DNA from: Magnetococcales bacterium
GTDB lineage: Bacteria; Pseudomonadota; Magnetococcia; Magnetococcales; DC0425bin3
Direction: 5' to 3'
Length of the DNA: 16,614 bases
NCBI GenBank assembly: GCA_015229045.1
Contig: JADGCJ010000035.1
Coordinates: forward strand, 1 to 16,614
How positions within the stretch are numbered: the stretch's first letter is position 1; each line of letters starts with the position of its first letter. The position numbers and the translations under genes are program-made. Shown piece after piece: positions 1-7,141 of this stretch. Under the pieces are notes generated by a model, which saw only the letters and a program-made list of their open reading frames with translations, did not search any database and had not been told where the DNA came from.

Positions 1-1
1 T

Positions 2-68
2 GTCCTGGACCTGCCAGGGAGCCAGCCCCCTGGACCCCGATTCGTTGCCGGGTGCCGAATAGTTACCA
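2..68. repeat. Dispersed intergenic repeat, copy A
   Basis: This segment matches 4009-4075 at 64 of 67 positions, with differences at 50, 56 and 66, so the offset is exactly 4007. It contains an inverted repeat, CCAGGG at 14-19 and CCCTGG at 28-33, which can form a small hairpin. It lies immediately beyond the stop codon of the minus-strand gene at 75-986, just as copy B lies beyond the 3' ends of its flanking genes. The left edge of the element may lie outside the window. It resembles REP-like intergenic elements; no encoded mobility gene is seen. Confidence 0.85.
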
Positions 69-74
69 AATTTT

Positions 75-986
75 CTAGAATTGATTGGAAAACTGGATCG
101 TCAAGGCTGCGCCCCGCTGGTTGCCGTGTGCCTCGGCGATGGCATGTTCCGAGAAGCGATAGCCCGCCCGCCATTGCGTCGACTCACCATCTGTGTCGCC
201 GCTTTTGATGGTGCCGCTCAACTGGAAATTGCCGCGTTCCCAGACACCTTCAAGGCGGTTCTCCCGGGGCGAAACGTGGGCTGTCAGACGCAGGTCTCGC
301 AGCATGGATGCCGAGGCGTTGTCCCTGGTGGCCTGGTGCAGATCCACGCGCAGACGGGCCGGTTGCAGAGGTGACCAACTCATTTTCAATGGCAGATCGC
401 TCTCCGAGGCGAGCGCCTTGGTTGCCGTGCCGGGTGGCAGGAGGTCAACGCCCAGCGACCCCAGGGTCTGGCCAAAGGTCTCGGCCAGGGGGAGCTCTTT
501 TCCCTTTTCCCGCAGGAATTGTTTCATATCGTCCTGAAACACATGCCGGGCAGCAGAATAGGGTTTGCGCAAAAGATCCTTGGCCTGGTCACGATGGGCC
601 GCCTGCTCTTCCAGGCTCCGGGCCTGATCGCGCTCCTCCCTGCCTGAGGACAACTCCATGAAATGATAAGGTGTTTCCGGATTGATTTCAGTGTTGACGG
701 CAGCTTGCAGTGCCGTGCGCAAGGTCGATCCCAACGAGACGGGATGCGAGGCTGGACGCGAAACTGGATGCGAAGCGACCGGAACTTTTGTCTCGGAGCG
801 AACGGGCCCGGAGTACCAGACCAACAGGATTACACCCAGGGTCATGACCCAGAAGTGATCACGACCAGCGGGGTGTTGGGCACGGTCGACGACAGTCGCC
901 GGTCGCTGTGGAACCCAGTTGCTACCGGAATGATTTTCTGTCGAGGTGAGTGACAAAAACAGGGGAGCCGAAATCAATACGCGCAT
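75..986 (-). CDS. Unrecognised exported or membrane-anchored protein
   Basis: An open frame of 303 codons from ATG at 986 to TAG at 75-77. I do not recognise the family. Residues 47-60 form a hydrophobic stretch (VMTLGVILLVWYSG) followed by a Pro/Ser/His linker with a short internal duplication (ASHPVS twice, residues 71-84). Residues about 110-165 are charged and probably helical. Residues about 205-303 are rich in alternating hydrophobic/polar stretches (predicted beta strands) and end in Phe, as outer-membrane barrel proteins often do. The start is uncertain: residues 1-15 could be a weak signal peptide, while Met48 (ATG at 845) would begin a short signal-like segment with cleavage near residues 63-64. 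No convincing Shine-Dalgarno precedes either start. It is transcribed divergently from the CHASE2 cyclase, so the two may share a control region. Coding direction is supported by frame length and codon bias; function is unknown. Confidence 0.72.
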   Translation of the reverse strand: MRVLISAPLFLSLTSTENHSGSNWVPQRPATVVDRAQHPAGRDHFWVMTLGVILLVWYSGPVRSETKVPVASHPVSRPASHPVSLGSTLRTALQAAVNTEINPETPYHFMELSSGREERDQARSLEEQAAHRDQAKDLLRKPYSAARHVFQDDMKQFLREKGKELPLAETFGQTLGSLGVDLLPPGTATKALASESDLPLKMSWSPLQPARLRVDLHQATRDNASASMLRDLRLTAHVSPRENRLEGVWERGNFQLSGTIKSGDTDGESTQWRAGYRFSEHAIAEAHGNQRGAALTIQFSNQF

Positions 987-1141
987 GGCTTATGTCCCGA
1001 ATGGGTTGACCATGAAAGTCGCGCAGCGATTCTCATGACCGTGACAAGAAAGTGGAGGGGGGGGATCCATCCATGAAAATCAGTCTTGTCAACATATGTT
1101 GCAAGGCACATTCCAGACATGGAAAGGAATGTTTGCGCGGC

Positions 1142-1170
1142 TTTTTATGTTGATTAGTGATGTGTTTCAA
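1142..1170 (-). promoter_or_regulatory. Candidate sigma70-like promoter for the 75-986 gene
   Basis: Read on the minus strand, TTGAAA (1170-1165) is followed after exactly 17 bases by TAAAAA (1147-1142). The -35 box is a 5 of 6 match and the -10 box a 4 of 6 match. It would give an untranslated leader of about 150 bases before the ATG at 986. In an AT-rich segment a match of this quality can arise by chance. Confidence 0.25.
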
Positions 1171-1390
1171 TATGTTAAAAGTTTAAGGGCCTGATTGTCA
1201 ACTGACTAGCCATCAAGCTATGACAAAAAAAAGTTACGCATCAGGCAGGTCATCCTCCCTGTGAGCGGCGTCAACAGTGGCTACCAGAGCCTGACACTTT
1301 ATTTGACCAGTGAAAAATAATTTTTACAGTCCCTCCGCATTGTCGTCCAGCCCTATTTTTGTTTGAGGATATGGAACTTTGCAAGAGAGT

Positions 1391-1407
1391 AGGCGTATAA
1401 TCCGCCT
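1391..1407 (+). promoter_or_regulatory. Perfect -10 box inside an inverted repeat, upstream of the cyclase
   Basis: A perfect TATAAT at 1396-1401 sits about 100 bases before the cyclase start. It is bracketed by a perfect 5-base inverted repeat, AGGCG at 1391-1395 and CGCCT at 1403-1407. No good -35 box lies at the expected distance (the bases 17 upstream read GGAACT), so if this is a promoter it may need an activator. The inverted repeat centred on the -10 box could be an operator. Confidence 0.3.
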
Positions 1408-1491
1408 GCGTTTTTGGGCGGCTCGACAAAGCGATGCGCCGTGGTGGTTTTTCCAGAAAAGAGTACTCACGAACCAGACTGATTGATCAGC

Positions 1492-1497
1492 AGGTGG
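1492..1497 (+). promoter_or_regulatory. Ribosome binding site that sets the cyclase start
   Basis: AGGTGG lies five bases before the ATG at 1503. The in-frame ATG at 1434 has no comparable purine-rich site before it and would add a 23-residue extension rich in Arg and Ser ahead of the membrane anchor. The site therefore favours 1503 as the start. Confidence 0.6.
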
Positions 1498-1502
1498 ACT
1501 CC

Positions 1503-3713
1503 ATGAAGAAAAAGGCAAAATCGTCGGATCGGAAGCTGTTGCCACCAGCACTGCGCAAGGCATGGGACTGGTTCATTCAGATCATGCCTTATTGGCTCTC
1601 TCTCTGTGTGCTTTCCCTGGGGATTCTTGCCGAGTTGAGGGATTATCCCATGGCGGGGACCATGCGCAATATTGCCTTCGATGCCTTCCAGCGTTGGCAG
1701 CCGCGTACCTACCAGGATGCCCCGGTACGTATTCTGGACATCGACGACGTGAGCCTGGAAAAACTGGGTCAATGGCCCTGGCCGCGCACCATGCAGGCGG
1801 AACTGGTTCAGCGCCTGCAGGATTTGGATGTGGCGGCGATCGTTTTCGACGTCGTTTTTGCCGAGCCTGACCAGACCTCTCCCGCCCGCCTGGCCCATCT
1901 GTGGAAGGGGGATATAGAGACGCTCAAGCTTTTGCGCCAACTGCCTGATCATGACGTCGTTTTTGCCGAGGCGATCCGGCGTGGCCGGGTGGTGACCGGC
2001 TTTACCCTGGGTGAGAAAAAGTCCAACGACCGTGAACCGGCCCAGAAGGCTTCGTTCGTCATTGCCGGCGATGACGCCAAGGATTTTTTGCGTTCCCTGC
2101 CGGGACGTGTCACCACGCTGCCCATTTTGGAGGCTGCGGCGGTGGGCAACGGTGCTTTCACGTTCACGGCTGACAGCGATGGGGTGATTCGCAGCGTGCC
2201 CCTGATCCAGCGCTCGGAGGACAAGCTCTATCCCAGCCTCGCTGCGGAGGGACTGCGCGTGGCCCAGGGAGCCAAAAACTATTTCATCAAGTCATCGGGT
2301 GCCCATGGCGAGGATCGGGCCGGGGGTCATACGGGTCTGATATCGGTGCGCATCGGCGATCTGACGGCGCCGGTTGGACCAGGTGGAGACATATGGCTGC
2401 ACTACACGCCTCCGCGTCCCGATCGGTATGTGCCCGCCTGGAAACTGATGTCTGGCGAGGCCGATCCGGAAAAGCTCAAGGGTCACATAGTGTTCGTTGG
2501 TCCGTCGGCGAAGGGTTTGATGGATTTACGTTACAGTCCTCTCGGCATCATTCCGGGGGTGGAGGTTCACGCCCAACTGGTGGAGCAGATCATCCAGGGG
2601 AGCTTTCTGGAGCGGCCTGACCTCGAGCAGGCTGGGGCCATCACCCTCATGGTGTTGATGTGGATCATCCTGGTGAGTCTGTTGTCGCGGCTTGGCGCCA
2701 TGTGGTCGGTGGTGGTCGGAGGAGGGGCCGTGGCGGCGACCTGTTATGGTTCCTGGTATGCGTTCAGCCAGATGCATTTGCTGCTCGATCCGGTTCTGCC
2801 CTCGATCATGGTGTTGGGTACCTTCGCGACTTTCTCGATTCCCAAATATTTGCAATCAGAAAAAAAATCGCAGTGGATTCGCGAGGCCTTCGCCAGTTAT
2901 GTCTCGCCAAACCTGGTCCAATACATCATTGACCATCCGGAGTTGCTGAAGCTGGGTGGCGAAAAGCGTGAATGCAGTTTCGTCATGACCGATCTGGCCG
3001 GATTTACCTCCCTCATGGAAAAGTTTGATCCAAACGCCATGGTGGCCCTGCTCAACGAGTATTTGGACGAGATGGTCAAGATTGCCTTTCGCCATGAAGG
3101 GACGTTGGATCGTATTGTCGGCGATGCCGTGGCCATTATCTTTTCGGCTCCGGTTGCCCAACCCGACCATGCGATTCGTGCCGTGCGCTGTGCCAGGGAT
3201 ATGAATGAATTCTCGTGGAAATTTGCCATCCAACAGCAGCAGGAAAAAAATATTCCCTTTGGGTTGACCCGGATTGGTGTCAATACGGGGACAGTTCTTG
3301 TGGGAAATTTTGGTGGCAGCAACGTCCTGGATTATCGTGCCCTGGGGGATGCCATCAATACAGCGGCCCGGCTTGAGAGTGTCAACAAGCAACTGGGAAC
3401 ACGCATCTGCGTTAGCGGTTCGACCGTTGCTCAGTGTCCCGATTTTATAGGTCGCCAGGCCGGAGAGCTCGTTCTGAAAGGAAAAGAGCAGGGAATCGAG
3501 ACTTACGAGCTGCTGTCGGCGGAAGAGGCTGCCTCGCCGCGTGTGCAGGCCTACAACGCAGCCTATCAGTCCATGCTTGCCCAGGAGCCGGAGGCCTTGG
3601 CCAAATTTCAGCAGTTGGCGGCCACCTATCCCGATGATGGTTTGGTGCGCTTTCACTTGCAACGCCTGGAGAGTGGCCAGAAGGGGGGGCGTGTGGTTCT
3701 CTCTTCCAAGTAG
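1503..3713 (+). CDS. CHASE2-domain class III adenylate/guanylate cyclase
   Basis: A 736-residue membrane cyclase that should make cAMP (or cGMP) in response to an extracytoplasmic signal. After a basic N-terminus there is a membrane segment at about 28-46, then a periplasmic CHASE2 sensor at about 50-370 with the typical ILDIDDVSLEKLGQWPWPR stretch at 77-95 and the RYSPLGIIPGVEVHAQ stretch at 343-358. Three more membrane segments follow (about 375-396, 400-420, 427-447), then a cytoplasmic cyclase domain at about 488-670. Visible catalytic residues are the metal-binding Asp497 (TDLAGFT) and Asp541 (GDAV), the base-contacting Asp610 (LDYRALGD), and the transition-state residues Asn619 and Arg623 (INTAAR). 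The usual base-selecting Lys is Arg537. Residues about 680-725 look like one short helical repeat pair. It is convergent with the minus-strand cluster. CHASE2 cyclase identity is firm from family knowledge; the signal sensed is unknown. The start at 1503 is preferred over 1434 because of its ribosome binding site. Confidence 0.95.
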   Translation: MKKKAKSSDRKLLPPALRKAWDWFIQIMPYWLSLCVLSLGILAELRDYPMAGTMRNIAFDAFQRWQPRTYQDAPVRILDIDDVSLEKLGQWPWPRTMQAELVQRLQDLDVAAIVFDVVFAEPDQTSPARLAHLWKGDIETLKLLRQLPDHDVVFAEAIRRGRVVTGFTLGEKKSNDREPAQKASFVIAGDDAKDFLRSLPGRVTTLPILEAAAVGNGAFTFTADSDGVIRSVPLIQRSEDKLYPSLAAEGLRVAQGAKNYFIKSSGAHGEDRAGGHTGLISVRIGDLTAPVGPGGDIWLHYTPPRPDRYVPAWKLMSGEADPEKLKGHIVFVGPSAKGLMDLRYSPLGIIPGVEVHAQLVEQIIQGSFLERPDLEQAGAITLMVLMWIILVSLLSRLGAMWSVVVGGGAVAATCYGSWYAFSQMHLLLDPVLPSIMVLGTFATFSIPKYLQSEKKSQWIREAFASYVSPNLVQYIIDHPELLKLGGEKRECSFVMTDLAGFTSLMEKFDPNAMVALLNEYLDEMVKIAFRHEGTLDRIVGDAVAIIFSAPVAQPDHAIRAVRCARDMNEFSWKFAIQQQQEKNIPFGLTRIGVNTGTVLVGNFGGSNVLDYRALGDAINTAARLESVNKQLGTRICVSGSTVAQCPDFIGRQAGELVLKGKEQGIETYELLSAEEAASPRVQAYNAAYQSMLAQEPEALAKFQQLAATYPDDGLVRFHLQRLESGQKGGRVVLSSK

Positions 3714-3762
3714 AGATTAAATCGAGCCTTTTAACTATTAAAAGACTGGGATGGAGGTCCAG

Positions 3763-3785
3763 GAGGAAGGGCTGTGCCCTTCCTC
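3763..3785 (+). terminator. GC-rich hairpin after the cyclase gene
   Basis: A perfect 10-bp stem (GAGGAAGGGC at 3763-3772 with its complement at 3776-3785) and a 3-base loop begin 50 bases after the cyclase stop. It is followed by only two T residues, so it is not a classical intrinsic terminator, but the stem is strong. A weaker AT-rich hairpin (7-bp stem, 3728-3744) precedes it. Confidence 0.4.
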
Positions 3786-3790
3786 TTGGT

Positions 3791-3910
3791 GGGGTCTGGG
3801 GCGAAGCCCCAGTGGGGTTTGGGGCGAAGCCCCAATAAAGTCTTTCTTCCCAAGGGGGTCTGGGGCGAAGCCCCAGTGGGGTTTGGGGCGAAGCCCCAAT
3901 AAAGTTTTTC
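3791..3910. repeat. Tandem pair of double-hairpin units
   Basis: A unit of about 56 bases starting at 3791 recurs at 3855, 64 bases later, almost unchanged. Each unit carries two hairpins with GAA loops: TGGGGC/GCCCCA (3797-3811, and again at 3861-3875) and TTGGGGC/GCCCCAA (3819-3835, and again at 3883-3899). The core GGGGCGAAGCCCC therefore occurs four times. A fifth, imperfect copy lies in inverted orientation at 3979-3990, and a degenerate one with a different loop at about 4131-4155. This looks like a locally expanded member of a dispersed hairpin family. It lies between two convergent genes, where it could block read-through or stabilise messages. Confidence 0.85.
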
Positions 3911-4008
3911 ATGCCAACATTTTTCGTAACTGCCCAGGTACCCCCTCAAGAAAGGCCTGGACATGAAAGCCTTTGTCAGGGCTTCGCCCCGAACCCCACC
4001 AGGACTCC

Positions 4009-4075
4009 GTCCTGGACCTGCCAGGGAGCCAGCCCCCTGGACCCCGATTCGTTGCCAGGTGCTGAATAGTTATCA
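4009..4075. repeat. Dispersed intergenic repeat, copy B
   Basis: Copy of the element at 2-68, with 64 of 67 bases identical. The inverted repeat CCAGGG (4021-4026) and CCCTGG (4035-4040) is conserved. Just before it, AGGAC and GTCCT (4001-4005 and 4009-4013) form a further small hairpin, and an inverted copy of the GGGGCGAAGCCC hairpin lies at 3979-3990. The whole block 3979-4075 may therefore be one composite element, of which the window start shows only the right-hand part. Confidence 0.85.
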
Positions 4076-4095
4076 TTTTTCTTGACCACAGACCG

Positions 4096-4131
4096 AAAAA
4101 AACAGGGGAAAGGAGAGACTCCTTTCCCCTG
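4096..4131 (-). terminator. Strong intrinsic terminator of the minus-strand cluster
   Basis: On the minus strand a perfect 13-bp stem (4131-4119 pairing with 4115-4103, loop of three bases at 4118-4116) is followed directly by seven T residues (4102-4096). It starts about 64 bases after the stop codon of the PilM/PilN/OmpA-like gene at 4195. This is a textbook rho-independent terminator and marks the likely end of the transcript from that gene. On the plus strand it has no T tract, so it should act mainly in one direction. Confidence 0.92.
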
Positions 4132-4194
4132 GTGGGGTTTGGGGGTATAAGCCCCGATGTTTTCAGGTCTACGGGATCGACAGGAGCGGCACCC

Positions 4195-6201
4195 CTACTG
4201 GACAGTCACCTCGACACGACGGTTGCGTGGCTCGGAGACTTCGTCAGCCGTGGGGATCAAAAGGTTTCCCTTGCCGTGAGAACTGAAACTGACTTGTGTT
4301 GGTTTGACGCCGATGGAGACCAATTTGTCCCGGACCGACTCTGCCCGTTCCAAGGCAAGCCTCCAGTTTTTATCAGAGCTGCCAACTGTGTCGGTGTGAC
4401 CGACGACCTCCACGGTAGGGGGCGTTGTCCGTTTGGCAACAGCCTCCAGGAGTTCCGTGAGGCGCGCTCTCGACTCCTCGGTCAGGTCCGAGCCTCCCGA
4501 GTTGAAATTGAGGACAAATTTCAAAGGCGGTTCAGGTTTGGCCTCCAATGCCTTGCCGAAGGTGGCCTGGATCTCGTTTTGATCCATGGTAAAAGGCTGG
4601 GTGGGCGGGACGTCGGCGTCATCCATACCGACGGCGGCGCTGGCTGTGGTCAGCTCCTGGGTGCCACCTTTGTTGGCCACCGAAACCGCCCCGGTCGTAC
4701 CATCTTCGCCAGGCAGTAAAACCACGATATTTTTGGGCTGGGCGTGTTCCCGCCTCAGTTTTGTGACGAAGTTGATCTTTTGGACGTCGGTGGACAAACT
4801 CTCCGACTCGGTGACATAGCCACGTTTCTTCAGGCTTTCCATGAACGTGGTGTAGAACTGCTTGGCCTCTTTGAAGCCGCCATCCACGGATCCGTTCAAG
4901 GTAAGCGTGGGGGTTTTGCGCGCATCGTAGTCGAAGGTCAGTTTGCTGAGGTTGATTTGCATACCAGCCGGGGCGGACTCGCTGAGTTCGACCAGCATGG
5001 CCCGCGGCGCCGGCATATCGTAGAGCGAGGAGAGGTGTTTGGTAAAATCAACCACCTTCGACGCTTCGGGGGAGACTGGCTGAACGGACTCAAGCTCGCT
5101 GGATTGACCCTTCTCGGACCGCACCTGACTCTCTATGGCGCGCGTTTTTTGGGCGAGTACGACATGCGCCAGGTAGACGACACCCACCACGATCCAGAAG
5201 AGCGTCATCAGGGGGACGATGGCTTGTTCCGCCGCGTACCGGACGATTTCAGGAGTGGTATTGCCGGCGCGTCGGTAGGAGAGTTTTGCAAGGACGGCCG
5301 GCAGGGAGGTGATCAGTATCTGATCCCCTTCCTGGGCGAAACGGGTCAGGGGGAGAACCTGGCACTTCAGCTTCATTTTTTCGGCCAACTGGCGGACCCA
5401 ACCGGCATTCATGACCATCTCTGCGCGGGAGACGGAGAGACCTTTTTTCGTTCCGGACCCCAGGGTGCTTTGGAACTGGCCCCCAAAAGTGGCCATGGTG
5501 GCATCTTCACCGCTGGTTCCGAAGGAAATGTCCGAGGTTTCGGCCTGCTGATTGCTGACGGTTTCATCTGTCAGGATCCAGCTGAGATAGATGATTCCTT
5601 CGAGTCGAACCTGCGCTTTGCTGGCCATCGATTTCAACTCGTCATGGAGCGTTTCGATCAGCTCGGCTTTGTCTTCGGGGGACGAGGAGTGGGTGGAGAC
5701 GCGCTGACTGCCGGCCACACGACCCGCATGACCGATCAGGATGTCCACATGTCGATCATGGTCGAACAGGACGGCAATATTCTTTTTTTTGCTTGAATTT
5801 CTGACCAGGACGTCGAACAGAACGGCGTGGATCGGAAAAACCAGATGGTGGTCGGAGTCGACCAATGCCATGTCAAAGTAGCTTGTAGCTGCTTCTTTTT
5901 CCACCACAGTGAAGAACAACTCGCTGAGCGACGCCGTGCGACCCTGTTTCCAGTGGGTCAGGATGCGGGCGTGCTGGTTGGCTTCCCCGCGCTCCTGAAG
6001 TTGCCGGTGGGCGAGGAGTTCAGCATAACGGACAGGCGACTCCACGGACATGTGAAAGGCGGGCGCGCCCCGGAAATCGGTGACAACCCACTTGTCCCCC
6101 CTGACTGAGTCCAGGGACGGCAGAGGCTGACAGGAGCGGCCTTTCAGGAGGAATCTCTTGCCGTCCAGATTGATGATGACATTATCTGGTGTATTATTCA
6201 T
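4195..6201 (-). CDS. Membrane protein: PilM/GspL-like, PilN-like and OmpA domains in one chain
   Basis: A 668-residue protein with one membrane segment at about 327-349. The C-terminal domain (about 558-668) is a clear OmpA/MotB-type peptidoglycan-binding domain: GHTD at 601-604, the conserved Asn612, and Arg619 in the ER-A-SVR stretch, with Asp604 and Arg619 as expected ligands of diaminopimelate. Residues about 383-483 resemble the periplasmic domain of PilN (helix, APAGMQINLSKLTF, TLTLNGSVDG, EAKQFYTTFMESLKKRGYV, then a strand). Residues 1 to about 320 are cytoplasmic by this topology and recall, weakly, the actin-like fold of PilM/GspL, including a hairpin-like pair of strands at 142-167; no intact ATP-binding motif is evident. 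Residues 487-555 are a low-complexity linker. The start ATG at 6201 is the first in frame and has no good ribosome binding site. It is last in the minus-strand cluster and is followed by a strong terminator. The OmpA call is firm, the PilN-like call moderate, the PilM/GspL-like call tentative. Confidence 0.85.
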   Translation of the reverse strand: MNNTPDNVIINLDGKRFLLKGRSCQPLPSLDSVRGDKWVVTDFRGAPAFHMSVESPVRYAELLAHRQLQERGEANQHARILTHWKQGRTASLSELFFTVVEKEAATSYFDMALVDSDHHLVFPIHAVLFDVLVRNSSKKKNIAVLFDHDRHVDILIGHAGRVAGSQRVSTHSSSPEDKAELIETLHDELKSMASKAQVRLEGIIYLSWILTDETVSNQQAETSDISFGTSGEDATMATFGGQFQSTLGSGTKKGLSVSRAEMVMNAGWVRQLAEKMKLKCQVLPLTRFAQEGDQILITSLPAVLAKLSYRRAGNTTPEIVRYAAEQAIVPLMTLFWIVVGVVYLAHVVLAQKTRAIESQVRSEKGQSSELESVQPVSPEASKVVDFTKHLSSLYDMPAPRAMLVELSESAPAGMQINLSKLTFDYDARKTPTLTLNGSVDGGFKEAKQFYTTFMESLKKRGYVTESESLSTDVQKINFVTKLRREHAQPKNIVVLLPGEDGTTGAVSVANKGGTQELTTASAAVGMDDADVPPTQPFTMDQNEIQATFGKALEAKPEPPLKFVLNFNSGGSDLTEESRARLTELLEAVAKRTTPPTVEVVGHTDTVGSSDKNWRLALERAESVRDKLVSIGVKPTQVSFSSHGKGNLLIPTADEVSEPRNRRVEVTVQ

Positions 6202-6387
6202 TTTTGGACCGTTCTACACGATACCGGAGTGGTAGACATGGGGCGACCGTAGGACACTGTGACAAAACTTACACACCCGGAAGCATCGGGCGCCCCCTGT
6301 CCCACTCCGGGATTTCCACGGGACGCAGACTCGGATCATCCTCCGTGCATGGCCAGCGGATTTCCGGAAGCAGGATGGATGCCATAG

Positions 6388-6849
6388 TCAGTTTTCAACC
6401 TTGACCAGGAAACGTGTGCCCCGCACACCAATCGTCCCTGTTGGGGTGTCAAATTTGACTGATTGGGGAGCCAGTTTGGCGATGGTCCCGGAAATGACCT
6501 GCAAGGTGCCCTTGGTGATATGCGAGCCAAACGAGAGCTTGTTTTTTTGAGGTTGGAAGACAAAGTTGTCGATGACAAACTCGGTTTCAGGACCGATGGC
6601 AATGCGTGTGTTGTCCTTGAACGTGACACCCATGGCGGCTCCGGGACCGGATTTCAGGGCATCGTTCATGTAGACGTCGTCGCCCAGTTTGGCATCGATC
6701 TCCTTCCCGCCGCGCAGAATCTTGACGGAGCCGTCCAATTTTTTGATATGGCCGATGACATCTGCGGGTTCCGCCGCCTGGGCCGGTACGATTCCGACAA
6801 GCAAACCCAGAAACAGGAGGCAGGCAATGACGAACGCTGATTTGGACAT
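6388..6849 (-). CDS. Exported FecR-domain protein
   Basis: A 153-residue protein with a clear signal peptide: MSKSAFVIACLLFLGLLVGI, then cleavage after AQA at residue 25. The mature part is a single FecR domain. It begins with strands around VIGHIKKLDGSVKILRGG, continues through LGDDVYMNDALKSG and VTFKDNTRIAIGPETEF, and ends with the hallmark TPTGTIGVRGTRFLVKV close to the C-terminus. Classical FecR transmits iron-siderophore signals to the FecI sigma factor through an N-terminal cytoplasmic part; that part is absent here and no sigma factor or TonB receptor gene is nearby. This is the short secreted form, probably a periplasmic beta-rich binding or scaffold module. AGGAAAAGG lies eight bases before the ATG. 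It sits between the PilZ gene and the OmpA-fusion gene on the same strand. Confidence 0.93.
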   Translation of the reverse strand: MSKSAFVIACLLFLGLLVGIVPAQAAEPADVIGHIKKLDGSVKILRGGKEIDAKLGDDVYMNDALKSGPGAAMGVTFKDNTRIAIGPETEFVIDNFVFQPQKNKLSFGSHITKGTLQVISGTIAKLAPQSVKFDTPTGTIGVRGTRFLVKVEN

Positions 6850-7141
6850 GGACGTACCCTTTTCCTGGTGAATGGTTTTTTCTCCAACGCTTCTCCATCA
6901 CACAAACACCTTCCCCACCCATGTTAAAACCATTCGCAGGGAAAATAAACGTACAAAGTATCCTCCTCAGCGAGATTCTCCACTCTGAGCGGGCGCATGG
7001 GCGGGCGTAACTCAACGACAACCGAAAGAGGCGCTGATCCCCCTTCCGTACGGCAGGCGACCCCCGTGACACAACGTGCAGTCCGACGCGGTTCGTAGAG
7101 GAAGTGTGGCGCTCTCAGGTTGTCGAAGGGGCGAACTGCAA
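6850..7141. other. 292-bp gap between the PilZ and FecR genes
   Basis: This is the longest gap within the minus-strand cluster, long enough to hold a promoter for the FecR and OmpA-fusion genes. Its part nearest FecR (about 6870-6960) is AT-richer than the rest. I could not find a convincing pair of -35 and -10 boxes, nor a strong terminator after the PilZ stop. No coding frame here has the codon bias of the neighbours. Confidence 0.5.
6858..6866 (-). promoter_or_regulatory. Ribosome binding site of the FecR-domain gene
   Basis: On the minus strand AGGAAAAGG ends eight bases before the ATG at 6849, which supports this start. The start is supported independently by the signal peptide that begins there. 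Confidence 0.6.

Larger units (their letters stand above)
987..1502. other. Divergent intergenic region, 516 bp
   Basis: This gap separates the minus-strand unknown gene from the plus-strand CHASE2 cyclase. It is clearly richer in A and T than the genes around it, especially at 1140-1330. It contains a G tract at 1057-1064, an AT-rich imperfect hairpin at about 1309-1329 (GTGAAAAAT against ATTTTTAC), and the candidate promoters listed separately. I see no tRNA, no rRNA and no convincing small gene. A 26-codon frame at 1073-1153 is discussed among the findings. Confidence 0.7.

Noticed and set aside
1372..1383. A sigma54-type promoter (TGGAAC and TTTGCA)
   Set aside because: The GG and GC elements are only 8 bases apart where 12 is required.
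1434..1502. An upstream start for the cyclase at ATG 1434
   Set aside because: It lacks a ribosome binding site, whereas ATG 1503 has AGGTGG five bases upstream, and the extra 23 residues do not look like part of a CHASE2 protein.
3791..3910. Possible CRISPR array because of regular direct repeats
   Set aside because: There are only two units, the repeats are themselves hairpin pairs, the 8-9-base interval is far too short for a spacer, and no cas gene is present.
3445..3964. Minus-strand frames encoding proline-rich repeats (FAPNPTGASPQTP-like)
   Set aside because: These are translations of the intergenic hairpin repeats and the end of the cyclase gene. Such products arise spuriously wherever this repeat family occurs.
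4744..5796. A 350-codon plus-strand frame opposite the OmpA-fusion gene
   Set aside because: It is antisense to the PilN-like and membrane parts of a well-supported gene and has no recognisable motif.
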